A model generated the notes under the pieces. It saw nothing but the letters and a program-made list of their open reading frames with translations, did not search any database and was not told the origin of the DNA. Both the position numbers and the translations under genes were made by a program. This document shows, one piece after another, positions 1-8,413 of a stretch of 64,000 nucleotides of DNA. Origin of the DNA: Bartonella sp. HY328 (GTDB taxonomy: Bacteria; Pseudomonadota; Alphaproteobacteria; Rhizobiales; Rhizobiaceae); NCBI RefSeq assembly GCF_025449335.1, contig NZ_CP104883.1, positions 439,501-503,500 on the forward strand, in the 5' to 3' direction. Position 1 is the first letter of the stretch; each line of letters begins with the position of its first letter.

Positions 1-94
1 AAGGTGAGCCACCAACCATAGTTAGCTGAACGCCCAATGCGGCGACAGCTAAACCAAATAGCAGGATCACCAAACCAGTGATAATAAGTAGCAC
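1..94 (-). CDS. Membrane-bound PQQ-dependent glucose dehydrogenase family, N-terminus only (partial)
   Basis: Only the first 31 codons are inside the window; the gene runs off the left edge. Read on the minus strand from a GTG at 94, it gives a hydrophobic helix (LLIITGLVILLFGLAVAALG) followed by GVQLTMVGGSP. This closely resembles the first membrane helix of membrane quinoprotein glucose/quinate/shikimate dehydrogenases, which oxidise sugars or polyols in the periplasm and pass electrons to ubiquinone. An AGGAG ribosome binding site lies at 101-105, six bases before the GTG, and decides the start. The family call is inferred from this short stretch only; another membrane protein remains possible. 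Confidence 0.55.
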   Translation of the reverse strand, partial: MLLIITGLVILLFGLAVAALGVQLTMVGGSP

Positions 95-508
95 GCTATT
101 CTCCTAAAACTGAAATTCAGTAAAAACACGATATAGACAGTGGCGATTCTGTCAATAAAGAGTTGAGAATAAACAACTTTTTGTGATTGATTTTAAAATT
201 AGAATAAATAAAACAGCGTCCTTCGTTAATACACTTGTGCGTAATGTCCTGTGCTTGCTGCTGCTTTTTTAAACGCTAAGTTGCAGTCTTAAGTCTGACA
301 ATATTTATCTTTGTAATCCACGGTGTTATGCAGGCAATTTATAAAGGCGATTTGTTCAATTGCAATAAATCGCGATTATACGAAAAGATTTGCTGTAGTT
401 TGATATTTCATAACGCCATAAAATGGGTTAGAGTTGAAACGCTACCTACCACTACGTCCCACCATTATGGCGTAATATTACAAGGTTGCCAGAAAAGGAT
501 TTAAAGAT
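95..508. other. Intergenic region between two divergent genes
   Basis: About 410 AT-rich bases separate the leftward dehydrogenase start from the rightward TPR gene. Promoters for both must lie here, but I see no confident -35/-10 pair, no RNA gene and no repeat. An AAGGAT ribosome binding site precedes the TPR gene. Confidence 0.4.
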
Positions 509-961
509 ATGACAATTGATGAACAAGACGAATTGCCTGATGAAATCTTTGATCAAATAGCTGACTTGTCGGAAGATGGTGAAGATCTTTTTGAAAATGG
601 CGATTTTGAAGAAGCTATCGCAAAATGGAACGATGCATTAGCCTTACTTCCAGAACCTAAAATTAAATGGGACGCTGCTTTGTGGCTTTATACCGCCCTT
701 GGCGATGGTTATCGCAATATTGGCGATTTTGACAAAGCCTTGGTTGCATTTAATGAGGCTTATGAAAGTGTCGATGGATCAACCAATCCTTATGTGCTTT
801 ATTCAATTGGGGCAACTCTTTACGATCTTGATCGCAAAGATGAATCGGTGGTACCATTGTTGAAAGCCTATGAGATGGAAGGCGATGAAATTTTTGAAGA
901 AGAGGGCGAGGTTTATCTCACTTTTCTTGACGAAAAAGGTTTGTTAGACGATCCTGAATGA
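509..961 (+). CDS. Acidic tetratricopeptide-repeat protein
   Basis: A 150-residue soluble protein, strongly acidic, with no signal peptide. Three helix pairs fit TPR units at about residues 18-48, 61-88 and 94-125 (for example GDGYRNIGDFDKALVAFNEA). TPR folds mediate protein-protein contacts; no catalytic motif is visible. It stands alone between a divergent dehydrogenase and the convergent fba gene, so context gives no pathway. Small acidic TPR proteins of this shape also occur as orphan immunity-like proteins near toxin genes, but no toxin partner is visible here and that reading is only a guess. The AAGGAT upstream supports the ATG. Confidence 0.75.
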   Translation: MTIDEQDELPDEIFDQIADLSEDGEDLFENGDFEEAIAKWNDALALLPEPKIKWDAALWLYTALGDGYRNIGDFDKALVAFNEAYESVDGSTNPYVLYSIGATLYDLDRKDESVVPLLKAYEMEGDEIFEEEGEVYLTFLDEKGLLDDPE

Positions 962-1081
962 TTTTAAAATAATACGATCTGAAACAGGTTGCTTTATTTC
1001 TAGCAAATTATGAAGTCGTTTTTTAAAATTGTAATAAAGCAAAATAAAACAATATCTTACACAGTCGCAAAAAATATTAAT

Positions 1082-1110
1082 AAAAAAGGGGCTAAAAATA
1101 GCCCCTTTTT
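1082..1110. terminator. Bidirectional intrinsic terminator
   Basis: A 7-bp GC-rich stem (GGGGCTA / TAGCCCC, 1088-1094 with 1099-1105) and an AAAA loop are flanked by an A-run on the left and a T-run on the right. It can therefore end transcription of the convergent TPR gene and of fba. Confidence 0.85.
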
Positions 1111-1129
1111 GTTGTGTTTTGATAAAGTA

Positions 1130-2194
1130 TTAAGATGCGACGGGATCAAGCTTGCCGTCTTTATAAAGCTTTGCCATTTCAGCAAGTGGTAATGGCTTAA
1201 TCGCGCTGGCGTGACCTGCGGTGCCAAATTCTTCAAAGCGTTGTTTGCAAAGCTTGGTAACCGCTTCACGAGCTGGTGCCAAATATTTACGTGGATCAAA
1301 TTCTGATGGATTTTCAGCAAAAACGCGGCGGATCTGACCAGTAATTGCCATGCGGCAATCGGTGTCAATGTTAATTTTGCGCACGCCATGGCGAATACCG
1401 CGTTGGATTTCTTCCACTGGCACGCCCCAAGTTGGCTTAATATCGCCACCATATTGGTTGATGATGTCTTGCAATTCTTGTGGGACGGATGAAGAACCAT
1501 GCATCACCAAATGGGTGTTTGGCAGTTTACGATGGATTTCCTCAATAACGCTCATTGCCAAAACATTGCCATCAGGCTTACGGGTAAACTTATAAGCACC
1601 ATGGCTAGTACCCATAGCAACCGCCAAAGCATCAACTTTGGTTTCAAGCACAAATTTGACTGCTTCATCAGGATTAGTTAATAATTGGTCATGGCTTAGA
1701 ACGCCTTCAGCGCCGTGGCCATCTTCAGCTTCGCCTTGGCCTGTTTCAAGTGAGCCAAGCACACCAAGTTCACCTTCAACCGAAGCGCCGCCATAATGGG
1801 CCATGGTTGAAACCTGTTTGGTCACACCCACATTATAATCCCAATCAGCAGGTGTTTTGCCATCTTCTTTAAGGGAACCATCCATCATCACCGATGTAAA
1901 ACCATTTTGTAGTGCTGTCATGCAGGTGGCTGGGCCATTACCATGGTCAAGATGCACGCAAACTGGAATATGAGGGAAAATTTCAACCACTGCATCCATC
2001 ATATGGCGCAGCATAATGTCATGGGCATAAGCGCGCGCGCCGCGCGATGCTTGAATGATAACTGGTGAATTGGTCGCATGGGCAGCTTCCATAACAGCAA
2101 GTGCCTGTTCCATATTATTAATATTAAACGCTGGAACGCCATAATCATGCTCTGCTGCATGATCAAGCAATTGGCGAAGGGTAATACGGGCCAT
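1130..2194 (-). CDS. fba: Fructose-bisphosphate aldolase, class II
   Basis: A 354-residue zinc-dependent aldolase that interconverts fructose-1,6-bisphosphate with glyceraldehyde-3-phosphate and dihydroxyacetone phosphate in the cytosol. Metal and substrate motifs are present: HLDHG at 81-85, VEGELG at 139-144, GTSHG at 195-199 and MHGSSS at 231-236. Length and the ending resemble the Calvin-cycle-type subgroup of class II enzymes, which is also the usual glycolytic/gluconeogenic aldolase in alphaproteobacteria. It follows fbp after 12 bases on the same strand, so the two form an operon whose products catalyse consecutive gluconeogenic steps. A terminator lies just beyond the stop. Confidence 0.95.
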   Translation of the reverse strand: MARITLRQLLDHAAEHDYGVPAFNINNMEQALAVMEAAHATNSPVIIQASRGARAYAHDIMLRHMMDAVVEIFPHIPVCVHLDHGNGPATCMTALQNGFTSVMMDGSLKEDGKTPADWDYNVGVTKQVSTMAHYGGASVEGELGVLGSLETGQGEAEDGHGAEGVLSHDQLLTNPDEAVKFVLETKVDALAVAMGTSHGAYKFTRKPDGNVLAMSVIEEIHRKLPNTHLVMHGSSSVPQELQDIINQYGGDIKPTWGVPVEEIQRGIRHGVRKINIDTDCRMAITGQIRRVFAENPSEFDPRKYLAPAREAVTKLCKQRFEEFGTAGHASAIKPLPLAEMAKLYKDGKLDPVAS

Positions 2195-2206
2195 GAAAAA
2201 TTCTCC

Positions 2207-3247
2207 TCATTCGAGATTTTGGGTTAAAGTGTGATAGGCTTTGATTGTATCAACTTCATTAGCTGCACCAAAAATGAGTGGTGTGCGAGCATGATGACTG
2301 GCTGGTACAATGTCAAGAATATCTTGCATACCATCTGTAGCTTTGCCTTTGGCGGCTTCACAAAGAAATGCAATGGGAAATGCTTCGTAAATTAGTCTTA
2401 GACGGCCATTTTCATAGCCTTTGCGTTGGTCATTGACATAAAAAAACAGGCCGCCACGTTGAAAAATACGGTGGAGTTCGCCAACTGCAGCACCAAGCCA
2501 ACGCATGTTGAAGTCTTTGCCACGCGGCCCAACCTTACCTTGTTGGACATCATCAACATATTGACGCATTGGCGGAAAAAGATGGCGATAAACTGAAGCA
2601 TTATAGGCAAGGTCGGTTGTTTCGGGGCTAAGAGTAACATTTTCTTGTAAAATATAAAAAATGCCGCTTTGTGGCTCCATTGCACCTAAAATGAGCCCAT
2701 CGCCTACCGATAGAGCAAAATCAATGCTATGGCCATAGGAGATATAGCCAGCAGCCACTTGTTCGCTGCCCTTTACTAAAAATGGATCATGACTATAGGA
2801 ATTTGGAAAAATCGAAAAAAACGTGCCAATTGGCGCCCCGATACCAACATTGCCAGAACCATCAAGCGGATCAAAAGCAACGGCAAAATCACCACCATCG
2901 GGATTGCTTATAACATCTTCTGATTCTTCCGATAAAAGCTTGCCAGCTCCTGCTTCTAATAGCAGCTCGGAAAACAAATAATGCGAGCCAACATCAATGC
3001 TCTTTTGTAAGTCGCCATCGCTATTGGAGCCAACAAGACGCCCTGGATCACCATAAAGATGGCCGCCAGCCACACGCTTTGAAAGCTTGAAAGCGCCATG
3101 ACAAATAGCCTCGATCAGCTTTACAATAGCTATTTTTGCGCCATCGCCATGCATCCATTGGGTTAAATAAGTTTCAAGGCGCATAAAATCTATGGTTTCG
3201 TCATCGCCAATTAGCTTTAGCCTTTCAGCATCATGATGGTTTTTCAT
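2207..3247 (-). CDS. fbp: Fructose-1,6-bisphosphatase class I
   Basis: A 346-residue sugar phosphatase that hydrolyses fructose-1,6-bisphosphate to fructose-6-phosphate, the committed step of gluconeogenesis. The metal-binding signature of class I FBPases is clear: SEESED at 106-111 and FDPLDGSGN at 125-133, followed by the substrate-loop sequence GAPIGTFFSIF. It is the first gene of the fbp-fba pair, 12 bases before the aldolase start. Pairing with an aldolase also occurs in Calvin-cycle operons, but no RuBisCO or phosphoribulokinase is in this window, so a gluconeogenic role is the simplest reading. Confidence 0.95.
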   Translation of the reverse strand: MKNHHDAERLKLIGDDETIDFMRLETYLTQWMHGDGAKIAIVKLIEAICHGAFKLSKRVAGGHLYGDPGRLVGSNSDGDLQKSIDVGSHYLFSELLLEAGAGKLLSEESEDVISNPDGGDFAVAFDPLDGSGNVGIGAPIGTFFSIFPNSYSHDPFLVKGSEQVAAGYISYGHSIDFALSVGDGLILGAMEPQSGIFYILQENVTLSPETTDLAYNASVYRHLFPPMRQYVDDVQQGKVGPRGKDFNMRWLGAAVGELHRIFQRGGLFFYVNDQRKGYENGRLRLIYEAFPIAFLCEAAKGKATDGMQDILDIVPASHHARTPLIFGAANEVDTIKAYHTLTQNLE

Positions 3248-3769
3248 TTAAACAGTCTCACAGATTTCATGTCTCATATCAATGAAACAATATTTAGCAG
3301 CATTACTGTAATTCAATAGCACGTTGGCCATAAAAGCAATAGGTCAAACTGTCATTATGGTAATAAATAGTTTTATTGTACAGCTTGCTACCAACCTATT
3401 GTTGCAAGGTCATATCTACTTCAATGGTAGTAACTTTATCTCTTGATGTTGTTAATAAAAAAGCAAAGGAAACGCTATTTTTGTAAATATCTCAATATCT
3501 TAAATACTGGCATGAATACCAACTGATAGCCTTAATAGTGACCATTGCAATAAAATGTTTAACAATGCGAATTGGTTTCACTATTGTTTCTGTGCGGTAA
3601 AATAATTAGTCATTAGTTTTGATTGGCATCTATGCCTCTAAAATAGGTAGGCTTAAAGCAACCAATAGGCTCACACTTTAACGTTTTTGATGTTGATCTA
3701 ACTTTAAGAATAATTTTTGCAGCGAGGCTCAATTGCGTTAACATCCAATGAGAGCATAAAATATCTTTT
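3248..3769. other. Intergenic region upstream of fbp
   Basis: About 520 AT-rich bases between the fbp start and the end of the first small duplicated gene. I see no open frame with coding character and no RNA. The leftward fbp promoter is expected near the left end. The last 33 bases belong to the tandem duplication described separately. Confidence 0.4.
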
Positions 3770-4084
3770 TTATTGTTTTATATTATATTCTGCGGCACAA
3801 TAATTAATCCACTTTTGTATACGACTATTTTTGCTTTTTTCAGATAATTGGCCACTCAGTTCTATGCTGTAAGCAGTAATGTCGTCTTTTTTGATGGAAT
3901 GGTCCAATTTTACCCTGTTATAAACACATTGATTATATTTGTTGCACAATGAAGTATTCTGTTGGCACCCTTTGTCAAGAAGATGAGCTAAAGAAACAAC
4001 CCTTAGGATGCGATCGGCATCTAATGCACATGCGCTGCAAATCAATAAACTTCCAATAAATAGCATGTGCAATTTTTTACGCAT
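3770..4084 (-). CDS. Small exported cysteine-containing protein, copy 1
   Basis: I do not recognise this family. The 104-residue protein starts with a basic, hydrophobic export signal (MRKKLHMLFIGSLLICSACA); cleavage could follow ACA, or the second cysteine could be a poor lipobox (CSAC). The mature part is about 80 residues with several cysteines (KGCQQNTSLCNKYNQCVY and INYCAAEY), suggesting disulfides in the periplasm. It is the left copy of a tandem duplication. It shares its last 40 residues almost exactly with copy 2 but diverges in the segment after the signal peptide. An AGGAAAT sequence precedes the ATG. Confidence 0.65.
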   Translation of the reverse strand: MRKKLHMLFIGSLLICSACALDADRILRVVSLAHLLDKGCQQNTSLCNKYNQCVYNRVKLDHSIKKDDITAYSIELSGQLSEKSKNSRIQKWINYCAAEYNIKQ

Positions 4085-4414
4085 AATATTTCCTTTAAAT
4101 GATTTGAATAAAAGCCAAGCATTGATGGAACTGGATCGTGTTTATCACGCCTTGTTTTTTTAAACTTCGGTATTGCTTTTTGTAACTATATAATGCCACC
4201 TTAAAGTGGCTATACTTTGTAAATTATAATATTAATCGGTTTCTTTAATAAAAAAATTAAGTGTTTTGTTAATTGTCCGCTATTGGTATTTGGATTTCGA
4301 TAATCCATTTATATATTATTACTATTTTTCACATAGTAATAATTTTGGCTTTGTCACATATCTATGAAGGAAAGTCATTTGGGTTAACATCCAATGAGAC
4401 CATAAAACCTCTTT

Positions 4415-4729
4415 TTATTGTTTTATATTATATTTTGCGGCACAATAATTAATCCACTTTTGTATACGACTATTTTTGCTTTTTTCAGATAATTGGCCAC
4501 TCAGTTCTATGCTGTAAGCAGTAATGTCGTCTTTTTTGATGGAACGGTCGGAATTTACCTTGTAATACACACATTGATTATATTCGTTGCACATCGAAGT
4601 ATGCTGATGGCACCCCTTGCTAAGGTTAGAAGCTAAAACAACAGCCCTTATGGGGCGATCGACATCTAATGCACATGCGCTGCAAATCAATAAACTTCCA
4701 ATAAATAGCATGTGCAATATTTTACCCAT
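4415..4729 (-). CDS. Small exported cysteine-containing protein, copy 2
   Basis: Paralogue of the gene at 3770-4084 with the same length (104 residues), signal peptide and cysteine pattern (KGCHQHTSMCNEYNQCVY, INYCAAKY). The signal peptide and the stretch from SIKKDDITAYS to the end are nearly identical, while residues about 22-60 carry most of the differences. The conservation of the reading frame in both copies, despite nucleotide divergence, argues that they are real genes. Function is unknown; export to the periplasm or outer membrane is inferred from the N-terminus. Same AGGAAAT ribosome binding site as copy 1. Confidence 0.65.
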   Translation of the reverse strand: MGKILHMLFIGSLLICSACALDVDRPIRAVVLASNLSKGCHQHTSMCNEYNQCVYYKVNSDRSIKKDDITAYSIELSGQLSEKSKNSRIQKWINYCAAKYNIKQ

Positions 4730-5027
4730 AATATTTCCTTAAAGTGATTTGAATAAAAGCCAAGCATTGATATAGTTAGATCTTGTTTATCACGCCTTGT
4801 TTTTTAAACTTCGGTATTGCTTTTTTATAAATATATAATGCCACCTTAAAGTGGCTATACTTTGTCAATTATAATGTTAATCGGTTTTTTAATAAAAAAT
4901 TTAAGCGTTTTGTTGATTTACTGCTGTTGGTATTCGGATTTTGATAATATATTTATATATTATTGCAATTTTTTACATATTAATAATTTTGGCTTTGTCA
5001 CATATCTATGAAGGAAAGTCATTTGGA

Positions 5028-5241
5028 CTATATTTCTTGTGCATCGGGAAATATATCATCAAGCATGTTGTCCTATCGTTTATCGAAATTACTCGGGCCA
5101 ATCGACTAATTTTGGCGATCATCAAATTCAAATAACATTTTATTCGATTGCCGCTTTTATGGATAGCAGTTTTACATTTAATCCATGGCTTATCGCCTTC
5201 AAGCCGCGTAATGTCTTGAAGGCTGTGAAATAGATGAAGTT
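5028..5241. other. Short intergenic stretch after the duplication
   Basis: About 210 bases between the right end of the duplication and the stop of the ankyrin gene. Short open frames here overlap the duplication end and lack coding character. Nothing else is seen. Confidence 0.35.
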
Positions 5242-5922
5242 TTACCCTTTGGCTTTTTCAAGAATGGCGACAATGTCCTTTTGGCCTTTTTGTTTTGCAT
5301 GATCTAAGGCGGTGACACCATTTTTATCAGCAATTTTTGCATCTGCGCCATGATCTAATAAAATCTTGGTAATTTCGACATAATTTTTGCTACCATCGCC
5401 AAGAATGACCGTTTCTAGCAATGCCGTCCAACCAAGATTATTGACGTGATTGACATCAACGCCTGCTTCCAGCAAAGCTTTTACCGTTTCAACATGGCCG
5501 CGCTCACAGGCAGGAATAAGCGCTGTTCCGCCATAGCGATTAAGACTTTCCACATCTGCGCCATGCTCAAGGGTTAGGCGCAATATTTCTAAATGCCCAC
5601 GTGCACCAGCATAAAGATAAGCACTATCTTGAATTTTATCCTTAGCATTGACGTCTGCGCCTGCCAAAATAAGTAGGCGAGCAATGTCAATGTCATTATT
5701 CCGCGTGGCAATTAATAAAGGGGTTGCGCCATCACTATCACGTGTTTCGATCGAAGCACCAAATTTTATCAATGCTTCAACATCGGTTTTATCGTTTTTT
5801 TGGACAGCTTCAATAAGCTGTTGCTCTTTAATTTTTTGACTTCTTGCCATAGCTGATCCTCCTAAAGCGATTGACATAATACCAAGCCCTAGACCTAAAG
5901 CTTTCACCATATTCTTGACCAT
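5242..5922 (-). CDS. Exported ankyrin-repeat protein
   Basis: A 226-residue protein with an N-terminal signal peptide (KALGLGLGIMSIALGGSAMA, cleavage after about residue 26) followed by about five ankyrin repeats: roughly 36-63, 64-96, 97-130, 131-163 and 164-226, the last pair holding a short insertion (GDGSKNY). Consensus elements such as DGATPLLIATRNNDIDIARLLILAGADVN are obvious. Ankyrin repeats bind partner proteins; in the periplasm related proteins are often paired with catalases or other enzymes, but no partner is adjacent. The ATG at 5922 has AGGAG ten bases upstream (5933-5937) and puts the signal peptide at the true N-terminus; an upstream in-frame ATG at 6042 lacks both. Confidence 0.85.
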   Translation of the reverse strand: MVKNMVKALGLGLGIMSIALGGSAMARSQKIKEQQLIEAVQKNDKTDVEALIKFGASIETRDSDGATPLLIATRNNDIDIARLLILAGADVNAKDKIQDSAYLYAGARGHLEILRLTLEHGADVESLNRYGGTALIPACERGHVETVKALLEAGVDVNHVNNLGWTALLETVILGDGSKNYVEITKILLDHGADAKIADKNGVTALDHAKQKGQKDIVAILEKAKG

Positions 5923-6087
5923 TTTAAAATTTCTCCTCGCAACATTAAAATTTAAGAATATAGCATGGATGTAAATTGCCGATAGTCTACAGATTATAGA
6001 CAGTTTGTTTGTCAAATGAATGACAAAGCCGCATTTTAACAAAGTCTATTTTTACAAAATGCGGCTCGCTTCAAAGGTTAGTCACGC

Positions 6088-8190
6088 TCACGTGCCATTC
6101 ATCAATAATAATGATTGAATGGATGCTTCTTTTTTCATTTCAATTTCAGTCTTTAGCATCTGCGCAATGGCTTCAATATCTTCAACCGCCAATATATCGC
6201 ATTTACGGGCAACAACGGCAAAGTCACCAATGGTCAGTTTTGTTAATCCCAATACACTATCGGGCGCATCATTTTTGAAATAGCGTTTAAAAGCAAATTG
6301 AATTTGGTCATAATTTAATGGCAAAAATTCAATTTTAAATAAAAACCGCCTAAAGACCGCAGGGTCTAACCGCTCAACCAGATTAGTTGTCACTGCAAAA
6401 GGCAAGGGGTGGCTTTCCATCCAAGTCAGCATTTCATTAACCTGACTAACTTCCCAACTGCGAATAGCTCCTTCGCGATTAAATAACAGCGAATCTGCTT
6501 CATCAATGATCAAAAATTCATTATTTTCAGCAACTTGCTTGAAGATGTTGGCAATGTTTTCTTCGCTGCCACCAACCCACATGCTTAAAATATCCGATGC
6601 GCGCTTATGCGCCACCTTCATGCCAAGCTTATCGGCCAAATGGCGGGCGAAAAGTGATTTTCCTGTGCCTGACGCGCCCATAAACAAAAACGATAATGGC
6701 TTTGGGCCTAAAGTGACAATTTTTTCCACCAATTGCTTTAAATCAGTGTTTGAATTGGCAAGCTCAATTTCAAAATCTTTTGCTTGTATTTTTTCCTTGT
6801 TTAAAGCTGGAGGCACATCACCGCCAAGTGCCTTAAATACTGAATGAACGGCTGAAACCGCCATGCGGCCATCACCACCGCCCAAAGCTGCCGCCCTTAA
6901 GCCGCTTGCAAAAAGTGCAGGCGCTGCTGGAATCTTGCTTAAAATTTCAAAATGTTCGCTATCAAGATTCACGCCATTTTTGCTGGCTTCTTGATTAATA
7001 ATGCGTTCGCGAATGACTTTTGCAGGCTTTGGAAATTCAATAATGCGCAGCATGCGGCGTAAAATGGTTTCTCCAAGCTTTTCCAAATCATTAACAATCC
7101 AAACCACCGGAATTTCACTACTTTCAACCAGCCTATTCATAAAGACTTTAGAACCAGCGCGACCCCGTGGATCATAATTATCAATGCCGGCAAAAATATC
7201 ATCGGCCTCATCAACAATGGCGACAACTCGGCCAGCTTTTTTACCAAGGGCGGATAAAAGCGATAAATGCACAAGACGTTCATAACGGGATGGATCGGTT
7301 TTATTATCATCGCTTGCTTCACCAATAAAAGCAGCACGTGCATCACTATGCTCGGCTAAAAGCTTGGCAAATTCAGTTTTACCGGTACCAGGAGCGCCAT
7401 AAAGCAATATGCCAACGCCTTTGGCACCCTTATCAAGGCTACCACTTAAAATACGAATGGCATCATCGCAATCTTGTGCTAGAAAATCATAATCATTAAG
7501 GCTTAATGTTGGTTTGGTTTGCAAACCTACCAATCGGTTGCAAAGCTCCTCCGTTTCAAAACTTTCACCTTCAACAATTTTGATGAGTAATTCAGATACT
7601 GTGCAGCTATCGCCGTGACGATCCTTAATCAGCCCCATTTGCACAAGGTTTGAATCATCGCGCAATAATTCGCGCATTTGCATGATATTTTTGCCAAGCA
7701 CTTCAGATAGATGACGAAAATCTGGTTCACTACGCAGCCAGCTATTATCGTCAAAGGCTGACATCATTTTCATCAATGGCAAAAAACGTACAAAGCGATA
7801 GACCGCATTGACAATTGCCACTTCATCACTATTCAATTTTAAAATATCAGCAAGAATATCTAGACGTTTTTGCAGGTCTGATAGCGCAGGTATGGCGTGG
7901 CTTGGCTGAAAAGTCGCAGGTGTTAGTGTCAAACGGAAATCATCCATTGACAAGTCGTTATCTTCTTTTTGAACCAAGCTATCAAATTCGGGTATAGAAA
8001 GACCAAGCATAAGGTGATATTCCTCATACCAGTTTAATATTTCTTGATTGATCACATATTTATTGCGCTTTTTTGTACCATGCAAAATCCGCAAAAAATA
8101 AGATGCAATCATATAATGTTCATAAGTATCTTCCCATAAATTAGCGGCTTTTTCAGGCTGTTTTTGTTTGTTTATTGTAATGTCCTGCAT
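6088..8190 (-). CDS. Tandem AAA+ ATPase with uncharacterised N-terminal domain
   Basis: A 700-residue cytosolic protein with two AAA+ modules. In residue numbers from this start, the first has Walker A GAPGTGKT (265-272) and Walker B VAIVDEADD (about 323-331); the second has GASGTGKS (505-512), a pore-loop-like MWVGGSE, Walker B FLIIDEADS (559-567) and an arginine pair (FRRFLF). The first 230 residues form a helical region I cannot assign. Such proteins remodel or unfold other proteins in ATP-driven hexamers. The ATG at 8190 is preferred because AAAGAGGA sits just before it; the ATG at 8208 has no ribosome binding site. The ankyrin gene lies 165 bases downstream on the same strand. Substrate unknown. 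Confidence 0.8.
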   Translation of the reverse strand: MQDITINKQKQPEKAANLWEDTYEHYMIASYFLRILHGTKKRNKYVINQEILNWYEEYHLMLGLSIPEFDSLVQKEDNDLSMDDFRLTLTPATFQPSHAIPALSDLQKRLDILADILKLNSDEVAIVNAVYRFVRFLPLMKMMSAFDDNSWLRSEPDFRHLSEVLGKNIMQMRELLRDDSNLVQMGLIKDRHGDSCTVSELLIKIVEGESFETEELCNRLVGLQTKPTLSLNDYDFLAQDCDDAIRILSGSLDKGAKGVGILLYGAPGTGKTEFAKLLAEHSDARAAFIGEASDDNKTDPSRYERLVHLSLLSALGKKAGRVVAIVDEADDIFAGIDNYDPRGRAGSKVFMNRLVESSEIPVVWIVNDLEKLGETILRRMLRIIEFPKPAKVIRERIINQEASKNGVNLDSEHFEILSKIPAAPALFASGLRAAALGGGDGRMAVSAVHSVFKALGGDVPPALNKEKIQAKDFEIELANSNTDLKQLVEKIVTLGPKPLSFLFMGASGTGKSLFARHLADKLGMKVAHKRASDILSMWVGGSEENIANIFKQVAENNEFLIIDEADSLLFNREGAIRSWEVSQVNEMLTWMESHPLPFAVTTNLVERLDPAVFRRFLFKIEFLPLNYDQIQFAFKRYFKNDAPDSVLGLTKLTIGDFAVVARKCDILAVEDIEAIAQMLKTEIEMKKEASIQSLLLMNGT

Positions 8191-8413
8191 TCTGTCCTCT
8201 TTTTTCATTGGGGTGTATTACCTAATAAATATGACAAAATTTGTTACCATCCCAAACAAAATTACCTTTAAAATGTTAGTTAATAAAAGACTTGTTACAA
8301 ATTTTCATTGCTAAGAATTTGTTTCTTAGTCATTGTTGCCATATGCTTTTATGGTGTATCGGTTTTTATTAGATAGAATATTACTATTTTATAGTGAAAA
8401 TAGAGGGGAGAGC

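Larger units (their letters stand above)
3737..5027. repeat. Tandem direct duplication of a ~646-bp unit
   Basis: Two head-to-tail copies, about 3737-4382 and 4383-5027. Both begin with GTTAACATCCAATGAGA and end with CTATGAAGGAAAGTCATTTGG. Each carries one small minus-strand gene plus its upstream region. The copies differ by scattered substitutions and one- or two-base indels, so the duplication is not recent, yet non-coding flanks stay as similar as the genes. Confidence 0.9.

Noticed and set aside
1010..1192. 60-codon plus-strand frame after the TPR gene
   Set aside because: It runs through the bidirectional terminator and into the 3' end of fba on the other strand, has no ribosome binding site and an AT-driven composition.
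5039..5233. Plus-strand frame right of the tandem duplication
   Set aside because: Its beginning overlaps the duplicated non-coding end, it lacks a ribosome binding site, and no coding pattern is apparent.
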